Source: Clostridiaceae bacterium
Lineage (GTDB): Bacteria; Bacillota; Clostridia; Tissierellales; Sporanaerobacteraceae
Direction of reading: 5' to 3'
DNA: 64,000 nt
Assembly: GCA_019391515.1 (NCBI GenBank)
Contig: JAHXQP010000010.1
Location: 33,255-97,254, forward strand
Shown here: piece by piece, positions 7,912 through 17,734 of the stretch
Layout: every line of letters starts with the position of its first letter
Numbering within the stretch: position 1 is the first letter of the stretch
Position numbers and translations under genes: made by a program
Notes under the pieces: generated by a model
What the model was told of the DNA's origin: nothing
Database searches by the model: none
What the model saw: the letters and a program-made list of their open reading frames with translations, nothing else

Positions 7912-9696
7912 GTGAATGTAAATAATAATAGCACTCCAAATAAATTAATTCATGAAAAGTCTCCATACTTACTTCAACATGCATACAATCCAGTACAATG
8001 GTATCCATGGGGAGATGAAGCTTTTGAAAAGGCTAGGAAAGAAGACAAACCTGTATTCTTATCTATAGGTTATTCTACTTGCCATTGGTGTCATGTGATG
8101 GCTGAAGAATCTTTTGAAGATGAAGAAGTAGCAGAACTTTTAAATAAATATTTTATACCTATAAAAGTGGATAGGGAAGAAAGACCAGATATTGATGAAG
8201 TATATATGACTTTTGCCCAAGCACTAACAGGTAGTGGAGGGTGGCCACTTAATGTATTTATAACTCCCGATGGGAAGCCTTTTTATACTGGGACCTATTT
8301 TCCTAAAAAATCAAGCTATAGATATACTGGGTTAATTGAAATATTGAATAAAATGAATGATTTATGGAGGGAAAGTAAGGATGAGTTAATTGAAGAAAGT
8401 AATCGTATATTAAATGCAATAGAAAATTCGTATCTTACATATTCAAAGGGAAAAGTAGGAAAAACAGAACTAGAGGAAGCAATTGAAGAATTAAAAAATA
8501 CTTTTGATAGAATATATGGAGGTTTTGGAAGAAGACCTAAATTTCCTATACCTCAAAATATATTTTTATTATTAGACTATGGAGTAAGAAACAATGATAA
8601 TGAATCTATTTATATAGCTAAAGTTACTTTAGATAGTATGTATAAAGGTGGAATATTCGACCATGTGGGATTTGGATTTTGCAGATATTCTGTAGATGAA
8701 AAATGGCTTGTTCCCCATTTTGAAAAAATGCTTTATGATAATGCATTACTGGGAATAGCTTATTCAAAAACTTATGGAATAACTAGAGAACTAATGTATA
8801 AAGAAATAGCCGAGAAAATATATGAATTTGTATTTAGAGATATGATTTCAGAAAATGGAGGATTCTATTCTGCATTAGATGCGGATTCAGAAGGGGTAGA
8901 AGGAAAGTTTTATGTTTGGCATTATAATGAAATAATTGATGTACTAGGAGAAAAGGATGGGGAATTTATTTCTAGTTTTTATGATATAACTAAATTAGGC
9001 AATTTTGAAGGGAAAAATATTCCTAACTTAATAGGGAAGGACTTATATTTTATAGATGAAGGAACTTTTGAAAGGGTAGAAGGTATTAGACAAAAGCTAT
9101 TTAACTATAGAGAGAAAAGGGTTCATCCTCATAGGGATGAAAAGATTCTTACTTCTTGGAATGGACTTATGATTGCCTCTCTTGCTTATAGCGGTAGGCT
9201 TTTAAAAAAAGAAGAGTATATAAATAGGGCAGAGAAGGCTTGTAATTTTATATTAAAAAACTTATCTAGGGAAGATGGAAGGCTTTTATCCACTTATTCT
9301 AAAGGAGAAGGTTATAACTTAGGACTACTACCAGATTATACTTTCTTTACATGGGGGCTTATTGAATTATATGAGTCAACAAAGAATGAAAGTTATCTTG
9401 AAAAGGCCTTAGAGTTAAATGGAGATATGTTAGAATTGTTTTGGGATGATAAAAACGGGGGATTGTTTTTATCTGGTGGTGATGGAGAGAAGCTTGTCAT
9501 AAGGCCTAAGAGTATATATGATGGAGCAATTCCTTCAGGAAATTCTATAGCTGCTTTGAATATGATGAAATTGTTTAAAATAACAGGTAATAAAAGTTTG
9601 AAAGATAGGGCTGAGGAAATCTTATACGTTTTTGGAGAAGAAATAAGTAAAAATCCATTATCATATGCTTATATATTAAGTTTAGTATTAGATTAA
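7912..9696 (+). CDS. Thioredoxin-domain protein of the DUF255/YyaL family
   Basis: The N-terminal thioredoxin-like domain contains the family motif CHWC at residues 57-60 in [13 protein letters not shown], preceded by [17 protein letters not shown]. The rest has an alpha/alpha barrel character like N-acylglucosamine 2-epimerases and glycosidases. The family (YyaL, human SPATA20) is conserved but its biochemical role is not established. At 594 residues it is somewhat shorter than many relatives. The GTG start at 7912 is 11 bases after GGAAGGG. It stands alone between a terminator and the trpS leader. The C-terminal end looks natural. Confidence 0.88.
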   Translation: MNVNNNSTPNKLIHEKSPYLLQHAYNPVQWYPWGDEAFEKARKEDKPVFLSIGYSTCHWCHVMAEESFEDEEVAELLNKYFIPIKVDREERPDIDEVYMTFAQALTGSGGWPLNVFITPDGKPFYTGTYFPKKSSYRYTGLIEILNKMNDLWRESKDELIEESNRILNAIENSYLTYSKGKVGKTELEEAIEELKNTFDRIYGGFGRRPKFPIPQNIFLLLDYGVRNNDNESIYIAKVTLDSMYKGGIFDHVGFGFCRYSVDEKWLVPHFEKMLYDNALLGIAYSKTYGITRELMYKEIAEKIYEFVFRDMISENGGFYSALDADSEGVEGKFYVWHYNEIIDVLGEKDGEFISSFYDITKLGNFEGKNIPNLIGKDLYFIDEGTFERVEGIRQKLFNYREKRVHPHRDEKILTSWNGLMIASLAYSGRLLKKEEYINRAEKACNFILKNLSREDGRLLSTYSKGEGYNLGLLPDYTFFTWGLIELYESTKNESYLEKALELNGDMLELFWDDKNGGLFLSGGDGEKLVIRPKSIYDGAIPSGNSIAALNMMKLFKITGNKSLKDRAEEILYVFGEEISKNPLSYAYILSLVLD

Positions 9697-9712
9697 AATA
9701 CAAATAATACTA

Positions 9713-9986
9713 TTTACTTTTTTAAAAAGTTATATATAATGTATAATAATAGGTAAATATGAAATCTATGACCAAGAGTAGTAGATATAAGAAAGGTCTA
9801 TAGGGAGCTAAGGGTAGTGGAAACTTAGTGATACTCTTATATTGAATGGACTTGGGAGATGAAATCTGAAATAAAGTAGGATTTTACGGCTTATCACCGT
9901 TAAAGATTAGAGTGGGCTTATTAGCCAACTGGAGTGGTACCACGGAAGCTACCTTTCGTCTCTTTTTGAGATGGAAGGTTTTTTTA
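9713..9986 (+). promoter_or_regulatory. T-box leader (tRNA-Trp) of trpS
   Basis: A weak promoter (TTTACT 9713-9718, TATAAT 9735-9740) precedes a T-box from about 9770. The stem I region ends with GAATGGA, giving TGG (9847-9849) as specifier. The antiterminator GGAGTGGTACCACGGA lies at 9931-9945, and the terminator stem at about 9951-9978 is followed by seven Ts. This fits the trpS gene downstream. Confidence 0.92.
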
Positions 9987-10017
9987 TTTATATAAAATAG
10001 AATTGGGAGGTTTTTTT

Positions 10018-11013
10018 ATGGAAGAGAAAAAGACGGTATTTAGTGGAGTACAACCTTCGGGAGCATTAACTATTGGAAATTATATAGGATCTATTAGAAA
10101 TTGGATAGATCTCCAAGATGATTATAATTGTTTTTATTCTATAGTCGATCTTCATGCTATAACTGTTCCACAAGTGCCAAAGGATTTAAGAAAGAATACT
10201 TTGGATTTACTTGCACTATATTTAGCTAGTGGGTTGGATCCAGAAAAATCCACTATATTTATTCAATCCCATGTTAGTGCTCATACTGAACTTACTTGGG
10301 TATTGAATACAATGTCTTATATGGGACAACTTAGTAGAATGACACAGTTTAAAGAGAAGTCTAAAAGAAGTGAAGAAAATTTAAATGCAGGCCTATTTAC
10401 CTATCCTGTATTGATGGCTTCTGATATACTTTTATATCAGACAGATTTAGTGCCTGTGGGAGAAGATCAAAAGCAACATTTAGAGTTAGCAAGGGATTTG
10501 GCTGAAAGGTTTAATAACAGATATAGTGAAACATTTAAAGTTCCAGATCCATTGATTAAAAAGGTGGGAGCAAGGATTATGAGTCTTCAAAATCCAGAAA
10601 GTAAAATGTCTAAGTCTGATGACAACGAAAATGGCTATATTCTTTTATTAGACAGTCCAGATATTATAAACAGGAAGATAAAAAGGGCAGTAACAGATTC
10701 CTTAGGCCTAGTTAAATATAGTGATGAACAACCAGAAGTTAAAAACCTAATAAATATTTATTCTGCTTTTAGTGGAAATTCTATTGAAGAAATTGAAAGC
10801 AAATATGAAGGTGCTGGTTATGGACAGTTTAAGAAAGATTTGGCTGAGGTAGTTATAGAAGGATTAAGGCCTCTTCAAGAAAAATATGATGAGTATATGA
10901 AGAACAAAGATTATTTAGAGGAAGTATATAGGGGAGGGGCAGAAAAAGCGGAGAGAGTAGCTAGAAAAACATTGAGAAAAGTATATAAAAAGGTTGGATT
11001 TATTCCTAGATAG
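10018..11013 (+). CDS. trpS: Tryptophan-tRNA ligase
   Basis: A class I aminoacyl-tRNA synthetase that charges tRNA-Trp in the cytoplasm. The HIGH-equivalent is TIGN at residues 18-21 (SGALTIGNYIG) and the second signature KMSKS lies near residue 195. Length from ATG 10018 is 331 residues, normal for the family; this start follows GGGAGG with good spacing, and an upstream in-frame TTG at 10003 is not needed. The Trp T-box leader controls it together with the trpP transporter gene, so import and charging of tryptophan answer the same signal. A terminator follows immediately. Confidence 0.97.
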   Translation: MEEKKTVFSGVQPSGALTIGNYIGSIRNWIDLQDDYNCFYSIVDLHAITVPQVPKDLRKNTLDLLALYLASGLDPEKSTIFIQSHVSAHTELTWVLNTMSYMGQLSRMTQFKEKSKRSEENLNAGLFTYPVLMASDILLYQTDLVPVGEDQKQHLELARDLAERFNNRYSETFKVPDPLIKKVGARIMSLQNPESKMSKSDDNENGYILLLDSPDIINRKIKRAVTDSLGLVKYSDEQPEVKNLINIYSAFSGNSIEEIESKYEGAGYGQFKKDLAEVVIEGLRPLQEKYDEYMKNKDYLEEVYRGGAEKAERVARKTLRKVYKKVGFIPR

Positions 11014-11014
11014 T

Positions 11015-11042
11015 AGAGAGTGTGCAATACACTCTCTTTTTT
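11015..11042 (+). terminator. Terminator of trpS
   Basis: AGAGAGTGT (11015-11023) pairs with ACACTCTCT around a short loop, followed by six Ts. It begins right after the stop codon. Confidence 0.88.
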
Positions 11043-11075
11043 AATGAGTACACTTAAAATATCCTGAGAAGCGTA

Positions 11076-11105
11076 TTGACAAAATACATGATGTAAGGGT
11101 ACAAT
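11076..11105 (+). promoter_or_regulatory. Promoter of pdxS
   Basis: TTGACA (11076-11081), an 18-base spacer and TACAAT (11100-11105) form a good housekeeping promoter about 55 bases before the gene. Confidence 0.72.
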
Positions 11106-11159
11106 ATATATGCAAACAAAAGTGTAATGCATACATATTAAATAAGGGGGAGTTATTTT

Positions 11160-12029
11160 ATGGATAAGAAAATAATAGAATTGGATGAAAAGCTAAGAGG
11201 CGGAGTAATAATGGATGTAGTGAATGTGGAACAAGCCAAAATTGCTGAAGAAGCTGGTGCAGTAGCAGTTATGGCACTAGAAAGGGTTCCTGCAGATATT
11301 AGAAAAGATGGCGGAGTAGCAAGAATGTCTGATCCGAAGTTAATAGAAGAAATACTAGAAGCTGTTTCAATTCCTGTAATGGCAAAGGTAAGAATAGGTC
11401 ATTTTGTAGAAGCACAAATTCTTGAAGCTATAGGTGTAGATTACATAGATGAAAGTGAAGTGTTAACACCTGCAGATGATAATTATCATATTGATAAAAA
11501 AGATTTTGAAATACCTTTTGTATGTGGTGCAAGAAATTTAGGAGAGGCTTTAAGGAGGATTGGAGAAGGGGCATCAATGATAAGAACAAAAGGTGAGGCT
11601 GGAACAGGAAATGTAGTAGAAGCAGTAAGACATATGAGAACTGTTATGTCACAAATTAGAAAGTTAGAAAATATGCCTAAAGAGGAACTTATGACTGCTG
11701 CAAAGGAAATGGGTGCTCCTTATGATTTAGTTCTATATGTAGCTGAAAATGGAAAATTACCTGTAGTTAATTTTGCAGCAGGAGGTATAGCTACACCTGC
11801 AGATGCAGCCCTTATGATGCAACTTGGTTGTGATGGAGTATTTGTAGGTTCAGGTATTTTTAAATCCTCAAATCCAGAAAAAAGGGCTAAAGCTATTGTA
11901 GAGTCTGTAAGAAATTATGATGCCCCTAAAAAATTAGTTGAAGTATCAAAGAATTTAGGAGAAGCAATGGTAGGATTAGAAATAAGTGAAATTGCAGAAG
12001 AAAATTTATACGCTAAAAGAGGTATATAG
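11160..12029 (+). CDS. pdxS: Pyridoxal 5'-phosphate synthase lyase subunit PdxS
   Basis: The 289-residue protein has the family's normal length and conserved segments throughout, including MAKVRIGH and [12 protein letters not shown] with the two active-site lysines. PdxS makes pyridoxal phosphate from ribose 5-phosphate, glyceraldehyde 3-phosphate and ammonia, and normally takes the ammonia from the glutaminase PdxT. No pdxT follows: the next gene is an unrelated membrane protein. The partner must be encoded elsewhere or free ammonia be used. The gene has its own promoter and a GGGGGAG ribosome site. Confidence 0.96.
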   Translation: MDKKIIELDEKLRGGVIMDVVNVEQAKIAEEAGAVAVMALERVPADIRKDGGVARMSDPKLIEEILEAVSIPVMAKVRIGHFVEAQILEAIGVDYIDESEVLTPADDNYHIDKKDFEIPFVCGARNLGEALRRIGEGASMIRTKGEAGTGNVVEAVRHMRTVMSQIRKLENMPKEELMTAAKEMGAPYDLVLYVAENGKLPVVNFAAGGIATPADAALMMQLGCDGVFVGSGIFKSSNPEKRAKAIVESVRNYDAPKKLVEVSKNLGEAMVGLEISEIAEENLYAKRGI

Positions 12030-12181
12030 ATTTTTCTAATATATAAAATGTTTAGTGAAAAATATAATATTTTGTAGTATAATCTTTATAGGAATTTATT
12101 CTTGCATAAAAATAGGATAGATTCCTATACCTTTTTTATAAAGGATATTTTCATATGAATTAGGATATAGGGAGGTCACAT

Positions 12182-12934
12182 ATGATAAAATATTTTTTTA
12201 GAGGTACACCAGATGGATATGTTTTTCCAAATGGTTCAAGAATACATTGGATTATGATGGCATTTATTTTAATAGGAGCAGAATTGATAATAAAATATAG
12301 AAATGAATTGAGAGAAGATAAGTATAACAAGATATTTAAAATTTTTATGATTACAATGCTATCCATGCAGCAAATCATTCTATATTTATGGTACGAATTT
12401 TCAGGATATTTTACAATTCATGAAAGTCTACCATTATATAATTGTAGGGTAGCAATTATTTTAACTATTTTTGCACTAATCAGTGATAAGGATTTTTATA
12501 AAAACATTTGCTGTTATTGGGGAATTATTGGAGCAATATCAGCCCTTGCTTTTCCAACAGTAGATCCTTTTAAATTTCCTCATTATACTGGGTTATCCTT
12601 TTTCTTAGGACATGCATTGTTATTGTGGTCTGGAATATATTTATTGGTAGTTGAAAGACATGATATAGATAAAAAAAGCTTATTTTCAGTGCTAATCTTT
12701 ACAAATGTTTATCATTCAATAATATTTATTTTCAATATATTGACTAGTTCTAATTATTGTTATTTAAATAGTCCACCTTTTTCTATTGGGATTATAGATA
12801 ATATGAATCAATTAATATATACTTTTACTGCTTTTAATGTATTCAATATATTTTTTATAATATTTTATTTGATGTATAAAATATTGTGTATGTATCGTTC
12901 AAAGAGGGAAGATGTTATGAGATATAGCAAATAA
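12182..12934 (+). CDS. TIGR02206 (YwaF) family membrane protein
   Basis: The 250-residue integral membrane protein has about seven predicted helices and the beginning typical of the YwaF/TIGR02206 family (GTPDGYVFPNGSRIHW, close to the N-terminus). Short conserved polar patches such as HESLPLYNCRVA and HYTGLSFFLGHALLLW agree with this. The function of the family is unknown. The ATG start follows a clear GGGAGG site. The gene is monocistronic: a long hairpin that starts just before its stop codon ends the transcript. Confidence 0.8.
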   Translation: MIKYFFRGTPDGYVFPNGSRIHWIMMAFILIGAELIIKYRNELREDKYNKIFKIFMITMLSMQQIILYLWYEFSGYFTIHESLPLYNCRVAIILTIFALISDKDFYKNICCYWGIIGAISALAFPTVDPFKFPHYTGLSFFLGHALLLWSGIYLLVVERHDIDKKSLFSVLIFTNVYHSIIFIFNILTSSNYCYLNSPPFSIGIIDNMNQLIYTFTAFNVFNIFFIIFYLMYKILCMYRSKREDVMRYSK

Positions 12935-12963
12935 AAACAGATAAACTGTTTTTGTTTGCTATA
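12923..12963. terminator. Bidirectional terminator with an 18-bp stem
   Basis: Arms 12923-12940 and 12946-12963 pair over 18 positions with one wobble. The left arm contains the stop codon of the YwaF-like gene. It separates that gene from the converging lipoprotein gene. Confidence 0.85.
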
Positions 12964-12976
12964 TATTTTTACTCAA

Positions 12977-13987
12977 TTATTTAGTTATTTCTTTCATAGC
13001 TTTTTTGGCAAATTTATCTGTAACAATTTTATTATAATCTGCTCTTTCTTCTAGTTCTCCTGCCATTTCCATAATATCCATCATATGATTTAGTCCTTCT
13101 TCTGTAAGGAGCAGGTTTGGTTTCCAAGTATCTTGTTCTTTGTATCTAGTGATAAGAGCCATTAAAACTTCATCATCAGTATCAGGGAATTGTGGTTTTA
13201 CAGCTTTAGCTATTTCTTCCACACTATGAGATTGAACCCATAACATACCTCTATATATAGCATTGGTAAACTTTTGAATTGTATCTTCGTTTTTTTCTAT
13301 ATAATCTTTTGTTGCTGAATAGCAAGTATAAGGAATATATCCGCCTTCTTTCCCAATAGATGCAACCACATATCCTTTTCCTTCTTTTTCTAAAGTAGCA
13401 GCTACAGGTTCAAAAAGTGCTACATAATCTCCTTCTCCGCCAGTAAAAGCTCCTGCCATAACATCAAATTGAATGTCTGTTCTTACATTTACATCAACTC
13501 CTGGCTCTAATCCGTGCTTTTTAAGTACATATTCTAAAGTCATTTCAGGCATTCCACCTTTTCTTCCTCCAAGAATAGTTTTTCCTTTTAAGTTCTTAAA
13601 ATCGAAATTTTCTTCTTTTTCTCTTCCTACAAGAAAAGAACCATCTTTTTGTGTTAATTGTGCAAAGTTAATAGCGTAGTTTGTTTTTCCTTGATTATAA
13701 ACGTAGACTGAGGCTTCAGGTCCCATAAATCCAATATCGGCTTCTCCACTTAATAGAGCAGTCATACATTTATCTGCTCCTTTTCCATTAATAAGTTCGA
13801 TTTCAAGACCTTCATCTTCAAAAAATCCTTGGTTTATAGCTACATATTGAGGGGTATAAAATAAAGAATGGGTAACTTCTATTAGTTTAACAGTTTTTAA
13901 ATTATTTTTTTTACATCCAGTTAAACTAAAACTTAGCAAAATTGTCAATACTAATACCAAGGAAAAGAGTTTAAACTTCTTACTCAT
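12977..13987 (-). CDS. ABC transporter substrate-binding lipoprotein (SsuA/THI5-like)
   Basis: The 336-residue protein starts with a lipoprotein signal peptide ending in LTGC (Cys25 as lipid anchor), so it sits on the outer face of the membrane. The mature part has the NMT1/THI5-like type II binding fold of nitrate, sulfonate or pyrimidine-precursor binding proteins: LFYTPQYVAINQGFFEDEGLEIEL near residues 43-66 and a glycine-rich ligand loop around GKTILGGRKGGMPEM. No permease or ATPase is adjacent, so it is an orphan or works with a transporter encoded elsewhere. No TPP or SAM riboswitch is seen upstream, so the ligand is not suggested by regulation. Confidence 0.82.
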   Translation of the reverse strand: MSKKFKLFSLVLVLTILLSFSLTGCKKNNLKTVKLIEVTHSLFYTPQYVAINQGFFEDEGLEIELINGKGADKCMTALLSGEADIGFMGPEASVYVYNQGKTNYAINFAQLTQKDGSFLVGREKEENFDFKNLKGKTILGGRKGGMPEMTLEYVLKKHGLEPGVDVNVRTDIQFDVMAGAFTGGEGDYVALFEPVAATLEKEGKGYVVASIGKEGGYIPYTCYSATKDYIEKNEDTIQKFTNAIYRGMLWVQSHSVEEIAKAVKPQFPDTDDEVLMALITRYKEQDTWKPNLLLTEEGLNHMMDIMEMAGELEERADYNKIVTDKFAKKAMKEITK

Positions 13988-14081
13988 TAAAATCCCTCCT
14001 AAAAATTTATGGAGACTAGACTATTTTTATTATATGATTATAATAGATAAAGGGTTACAAAATAATAGAAAGGGGAATTAT

Positions 14082-14618
14082 ATGAATTTAGCAAATGGTC
14101 TTACTTTAACTAGAATTTTCTTAATACCTATTTACTTATTGTTTTTTTATTCTACACTTGAAAAAAGGATAGTTTATGCAGGGATAATACTTATAGCTTC
14201 AGGAATAACAGATATATTAGATGGCTATGTTGCAAGAAAATATAACATGGTTACAAAACTTGGAACAGTATTGGATCCAATAGCAGATAAACTGACTACT
14301 TTTGCAGTTCTTGCAAGTTTTACTTCCTATGAATTAATTTCTCCTTGGATTTTAATTGTTCTGGGAGTTAAGGAGTTAGCACTTATTATAGGGGGAGGAA
14401 TATTATACTGTTCTGATGATAAGAAGGTAATACCTGCAAATAAATTTGGAAAAGTGGCTACTATTTCTTTTTATATAGCAATAATTTCTGTAATGTTATC
14501 TTTATCCCAAACGGCAATAAGCACGTTATTCTATATCACCATATTTTTTCATCTCTTAGCTTTTTTAAATTATCTATCTATATTTAAAGTTATTATGGTA
14601 GATAAAGATGAAGCTTAA
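14082..14618 (+). CDS. pgsA: CDP-diacylglycerol-glycerol-3-phosphate 3-phosphatidyltransferase
   Basis: A membrane enzyme making phosphatidylglycerol phosphate, the first step toward phosphatidylglycerol. The CDP-alcohol phosphotransferase motif is complete at residues 44-69 (DILDGYVAR, then GTVLDPIAD), with the aspartates that bind the metal. Counting from ATG 14082, the protein has 178 residues and about four or five hydrophobic segments, the usual size. This start has AAAGGGG before it; an upstream in-frame start at 14034 would add residues foreign to the family. It is the last gene before the valS T-box leader. Confidence 0.9.
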   Translation: MNLANGLTLTRIFLIPIYLLFFYSTLEKRIVYAGIILIASGITDILDGYVARKYNMVTKLGTVLDPIADKLTTFAVLASFTSYELISPWILIVLGVKELALIIGGGILYCSDDKKVIPANKFGKVATISFYIAIISVMLSLSQTAISTLFYITIFFHLLAFLNYLSIFKVIMVDKDEA

Positions 14619-14622
14619 ATTG

Positions 14623-14936
14623 TTGACAAATTAGAGTTGTTTTTTATATAATAACTATTAAATAGTTAAATAACCTTATATTTATACTGTGAAGAAGAGG
14701 AGTAGGTAAATATCCTATATATATCCTATATAGAGAGAAAAGTCCATAGGCTGAAAGACTTTTTTAGGCAATGTTTGCTGAAGGTAGCTTCTGAGTATTC
14801 AAATTGAAATCTAGTAGATTTGAACGGCAAATACCGTTATAACATTTAAGAGCCATAGTATTAGCTATGGAATTAGGGTGGTACCGCGAGAATTTCCTTC
14901 GTCCTTATATTTTGGATGAAGGTTTTTTTATATATA
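14623..14936 (+). promoter_or_regulatory. T-box leader of valS with promoter
   Basis: Promoter TTGACA (14623-14628), an 18-base spacer and TATAAT (14647-14652). The T-box runs from about 14690. GAAGGTAGC offers GTA (14784-14786, Val) as specifier. The antiterminator AGGGTGGTACCGCGAG ends near 14892, and the terminator pairs CCTTCGTCC with GGATGAAGG before seven Ts. The specifier reading depends on the frame chosen in the loop, but Val fits the gene. Confidence 0.9.
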
Positions 14937-14952
14937 AAAGGAGGAAATGAAA

Positions 14953-17604
14953 ATGATTGAGAATTTACCTAAGACTTATAATCCAAAAGATTTTGAAGAA
15001 AGAATATATAAGTTTTGGAATGAAGAAAAGTATTTTGAAGCCAATGTAAATAAAGAAAAAGAGCCTTTTACAATTATGATGCCTCCGCCAAATGTTACCG
15101 GAAATCTTCATATGGGTCATGCTTTAAATAATACAATACAAGATATATTAATAAGGTGGAAGAGGATGGAAGGATATGAAGCATTATGGCTTCCAGGTAC
15201 AGACCATGCTAGCATATCTACTGAAGCTAAGGTGGTAGAGAAGTTAAAAAAAGAAGGAAAAAGCAAGGAGAAATTGGGAAGAGAGAAGTTTTTAGAAGCG
15301 GCATGGGATTGGACTAGAGAGTATGGGGGTAATATAAATAATCAATTGAGAAAGCTAGGTATTTCTTGTGATTGGTCTAAAGAAAGATTTACATTAGACG
15401 AAGGCCTTAGTAATGCTGTAGAAGAAGTATTTATAAGACTTTATGAAAAAGGCCTTATCTATAGGGGAGATAGAATAATAAATTGGTGTCCAAACTGTAA
15501 AACAGCTATTTCAGATGCAGAAGTAGACCATGAGGATTCTCATGGACATTTTTGGCATATAAAATATCCTATAAAGAATAGTGATGATTTTATAATAATT
15601 GCAACTACTAGGCCAGAAACTATGTTGGGAGACCTAGCTATAGCAGTTCATCCAGAAGATGAAAGATATACTAATCTAATTGGAAAGTATGCTATACTTC
15701 CATTGGTAAACAGAGAAATTCCTATAGTTGCAGATGAATATGTAGACATGGAGTTTGGTACTGGTGCTGTTAAAATAACACCATCTCATGATCCAAATGA
15801 CTTTGAAGTTGGATACAGGCATAATTTAGGGCAATGTAAAATTATGAATGATGATGCTACAATAAATGAAAATGGTGGAAAATATGAAGGCCTTGATAGG
15901 TATGAAGCTAGAGAAAGAATGGTTAAAGATTTAGATAAGGAAGGATATTTATTAAAAATAGAGGAGCACGAAAACAGTGTAGGCCATTGTGAAAGATGTA
16001 AAACTGTAGTTGAACCTATAATATCTAAGCAATGGTTTGTAAAAATGGAGCCATTAGCAAAGCCAGCTCTTGAAGCTTATAGAAATGGAGAATTGGATTT
16101 CATTCCTGAAAGATTTGGAAAGATTTATTCCCATTGGTTAGAGAATATTAGGGACTGGTGTATATCAAGACAACTTTGGTGGGGCCATAGACTGCCAGTA
16201 TACTATTGTAGAGATTGTAATGAAATAATGGTTTCCAAAGAAGCTCCAGAAAAGTGTAGTAAATGTAATAGTACTAATATTTATCAAGATGAAGACACTC
16301 TTGATACTTGGTTTTCTTCAGCATTATGGCCATTTTCAACTTTAGGTTGGCCAGAAAACACAGAGGAATTAGAATATTTTTATCCTACCAATGTATTGGT
16401 GACTGGATATGATATTATATTTTTCTGGATTGTTAGAATGGTTTTTTCTGGTATAGAACAAATGGGAGAAGTTCCATTTGAAGATGTATTTTTAACTGGT
16501 CTTGTAAGGGATGAACAAGGTAGAAAAATGAGTAAGTCTTTAGGAAATGGAATCGATCCATTAGATGTTATAGATGAATATGGTGCAGATGCCTTGAGAT
16601 TTACATTGATAACAGGTAACTCTCCTGGTAATGATATGAGATTTTATATGGAGAGGGTAGAAGCTAATAGAAATTTTGCAAATAAACTTTGGAATGCTAC
16701 TAGATTTGTTCTTATGAATTTAGATGAAAATGTAATAAGTGAAAAATTAAAATTAGAAAACTTAGAAGAAGAAGATAGATGGATATTATCCAGAATGAAT
16801 AATGTAACTAAGGAAGTTACAGAAAATTTATCTAAATATGAAATAGGAATTGCTGGACAGAAGGTATATGATTTTATTTGGGATGAATACTGTGACTGGT
16901 ATATAGAAATGGTTAAACCAAGGCTATATGGAGATGATGAAGAAAGCAATAAGGTGGCTCAGAAAGTTCTTTTAATTGTATTGAAGGATATATTGAAATT
17001 GCTCCATCCTTTTATGCCGTTTATAACAGAAGAAATATGGAATCATCTGCCCGAAAACAATAAAGCATTAATTGTTAGTGATTGGCCTATATATAATGAA
17101 AAATACAATTTTAAAGAATCAGAAGAAAGAATTATATATATAATGAAAGCAATAAGAGGTATTAGAAATGCGAGAGCAGAAATGAATATAGCTCCTTCAA
17201 GAAAATCTAAGATTATATTTGTTACTAAAGATGAAAAAGTTAAATCTATATTAGAATATGGGGAAAGATATTTTATAAATTTAGCTTATGCTCAAGATAT
17301 AGAAATAAAACAGGATAAAGAGCAAATAGGTGATGATAATATACAAGTAGTAGTTGATAGGGCTGAAATATTTTTACCATTGAAGGATTTAATTGATTTT
17401 GAAAAGGAACTAGAAAGATTAGAAAAGGAAAAAGATAAACTAGAAGGTGAATTAAAAAGGGTTAGAGGAAAGCTTTCAAATAAAGGATTTGTAAATAAAG
17501 CCCCTGAAAATATAGTGGAAGATGAAAGACAAAAAGAAGCTAAATATAGTGATATGATGGATAAAGTGCTGGAAAGAATTAAATATGTAAAAGAAAATAT
17601 GTAA
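14953..17604 (+). CDS. valS: Valine-tRNA ligase
   Basis: A large class I synthetase of 883 residues that charges tRNA-Val. Signatures are HMGH near residues 46-49 ([14 protein letters not shown]) and KMSKS near residue 525 ([14 protein letters not shown]). The editing domain lies between them, with [12 protein letters not shown]-terminal coiled coil rich in Glu and Lys (last 80 residues) is typical of bacterial ValRS. ATG 14953 is chosen over ATG 14947 because it lies 8 bases after GGAGG. A long palindromic terminator follows, so the gene is transcribed alone from the T-box promoter. Confidence 0.97.
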   Translation: MIENLPKTYNPKDFEERIYKFWNEEKYFEANVNKEKEPFTIMMPPPNVTGNLHMGHALNNTIQDILIRWKRMEGYEALWLPGTDHASISTEAKVVEKLKKEGKSKEKLGREKFLEAAWDWTREYGGNINNQLRKLGISCDWSKERFTLDEGLSNAVEEVFIRLYEKGLIYRGDRIINWCPNCKTAISDAEVDHEDSHGHFWHIKYPIKNSDDFIIIATTRPETMLGDLAIAVHPEDERYTNLIGKYAILPLVNREIPIVADEYVDMEFGTGAVKITPSHDPNDFEVGYRHNLGQCKIMNDDATINENGGKYEGLDRYEARERMVKDLDKEGYLLKIEEHENSVGHCERCKTVVEPIISKQWFVKMEPLAKPALEAYRNGELDFIPERFGKIYSHWLENIRDWCISRQLWWGHRLPVYYCRDCNEIMVSKEAPEKCSKCNSTNIYQDEDTLDTWFSSALWPFSTLGWPENTEELEYFYPTNVLVTGYDIIFFWIVRMVFSGIEQMGEVPFEDVFLTGLVRDEQGRKMSKSLGNGIDPLDVIDEYGADALRFTLITGNSPGNDMRFYMERVEANRNFANKLWNATRFVLMNLDENVISEKLKLENLEEEDRWILSRMNNVTKEVTENLSKYEIGIAGQKVYDFIWDEYCDWYIEMVKPRLYGDDEESNKVAQKVLLIVLKDILKLLHPFMPFITEEIWNHLPENNKALIVSDWPIYNEKYNFKESEERIIYIMKAIRGIRNARAEMNIAPSRKSKIIFVTKDEKVKSILEYGERYFINLAYAQDIEIKQDKEQIGDDNIQVVVDRAEIFLPLKDLIDFEKELERLEKEKDKLEGELKRVRGKLSNKGFVNKAPENIVEDERQKEAKYSDMMDKVLERIKYVKENM

Positions 17605-17610
17605 ATATGA

Positions 17611-17650
17611 ATTTAAAATAGGTGGTCTATGTAGACCACCTATTTTAAAT
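17611..17650. terminator. Terminator between valS and folC
   Basis: Perfect 19-bp arms (17611-17629 and 17632-17650) enclose a two-base loop. It is symmetric, with A and T runs on both outer sides. Confidence 0.85.
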
Positions 17651-17734
17651 TAGCTAAATTGTATTGTAGTTGTAGAACTTTGAATATGGTAAAATTATAT
17701 TTGGATAAAATATGTACTTAGGAGGAAATTTAAA

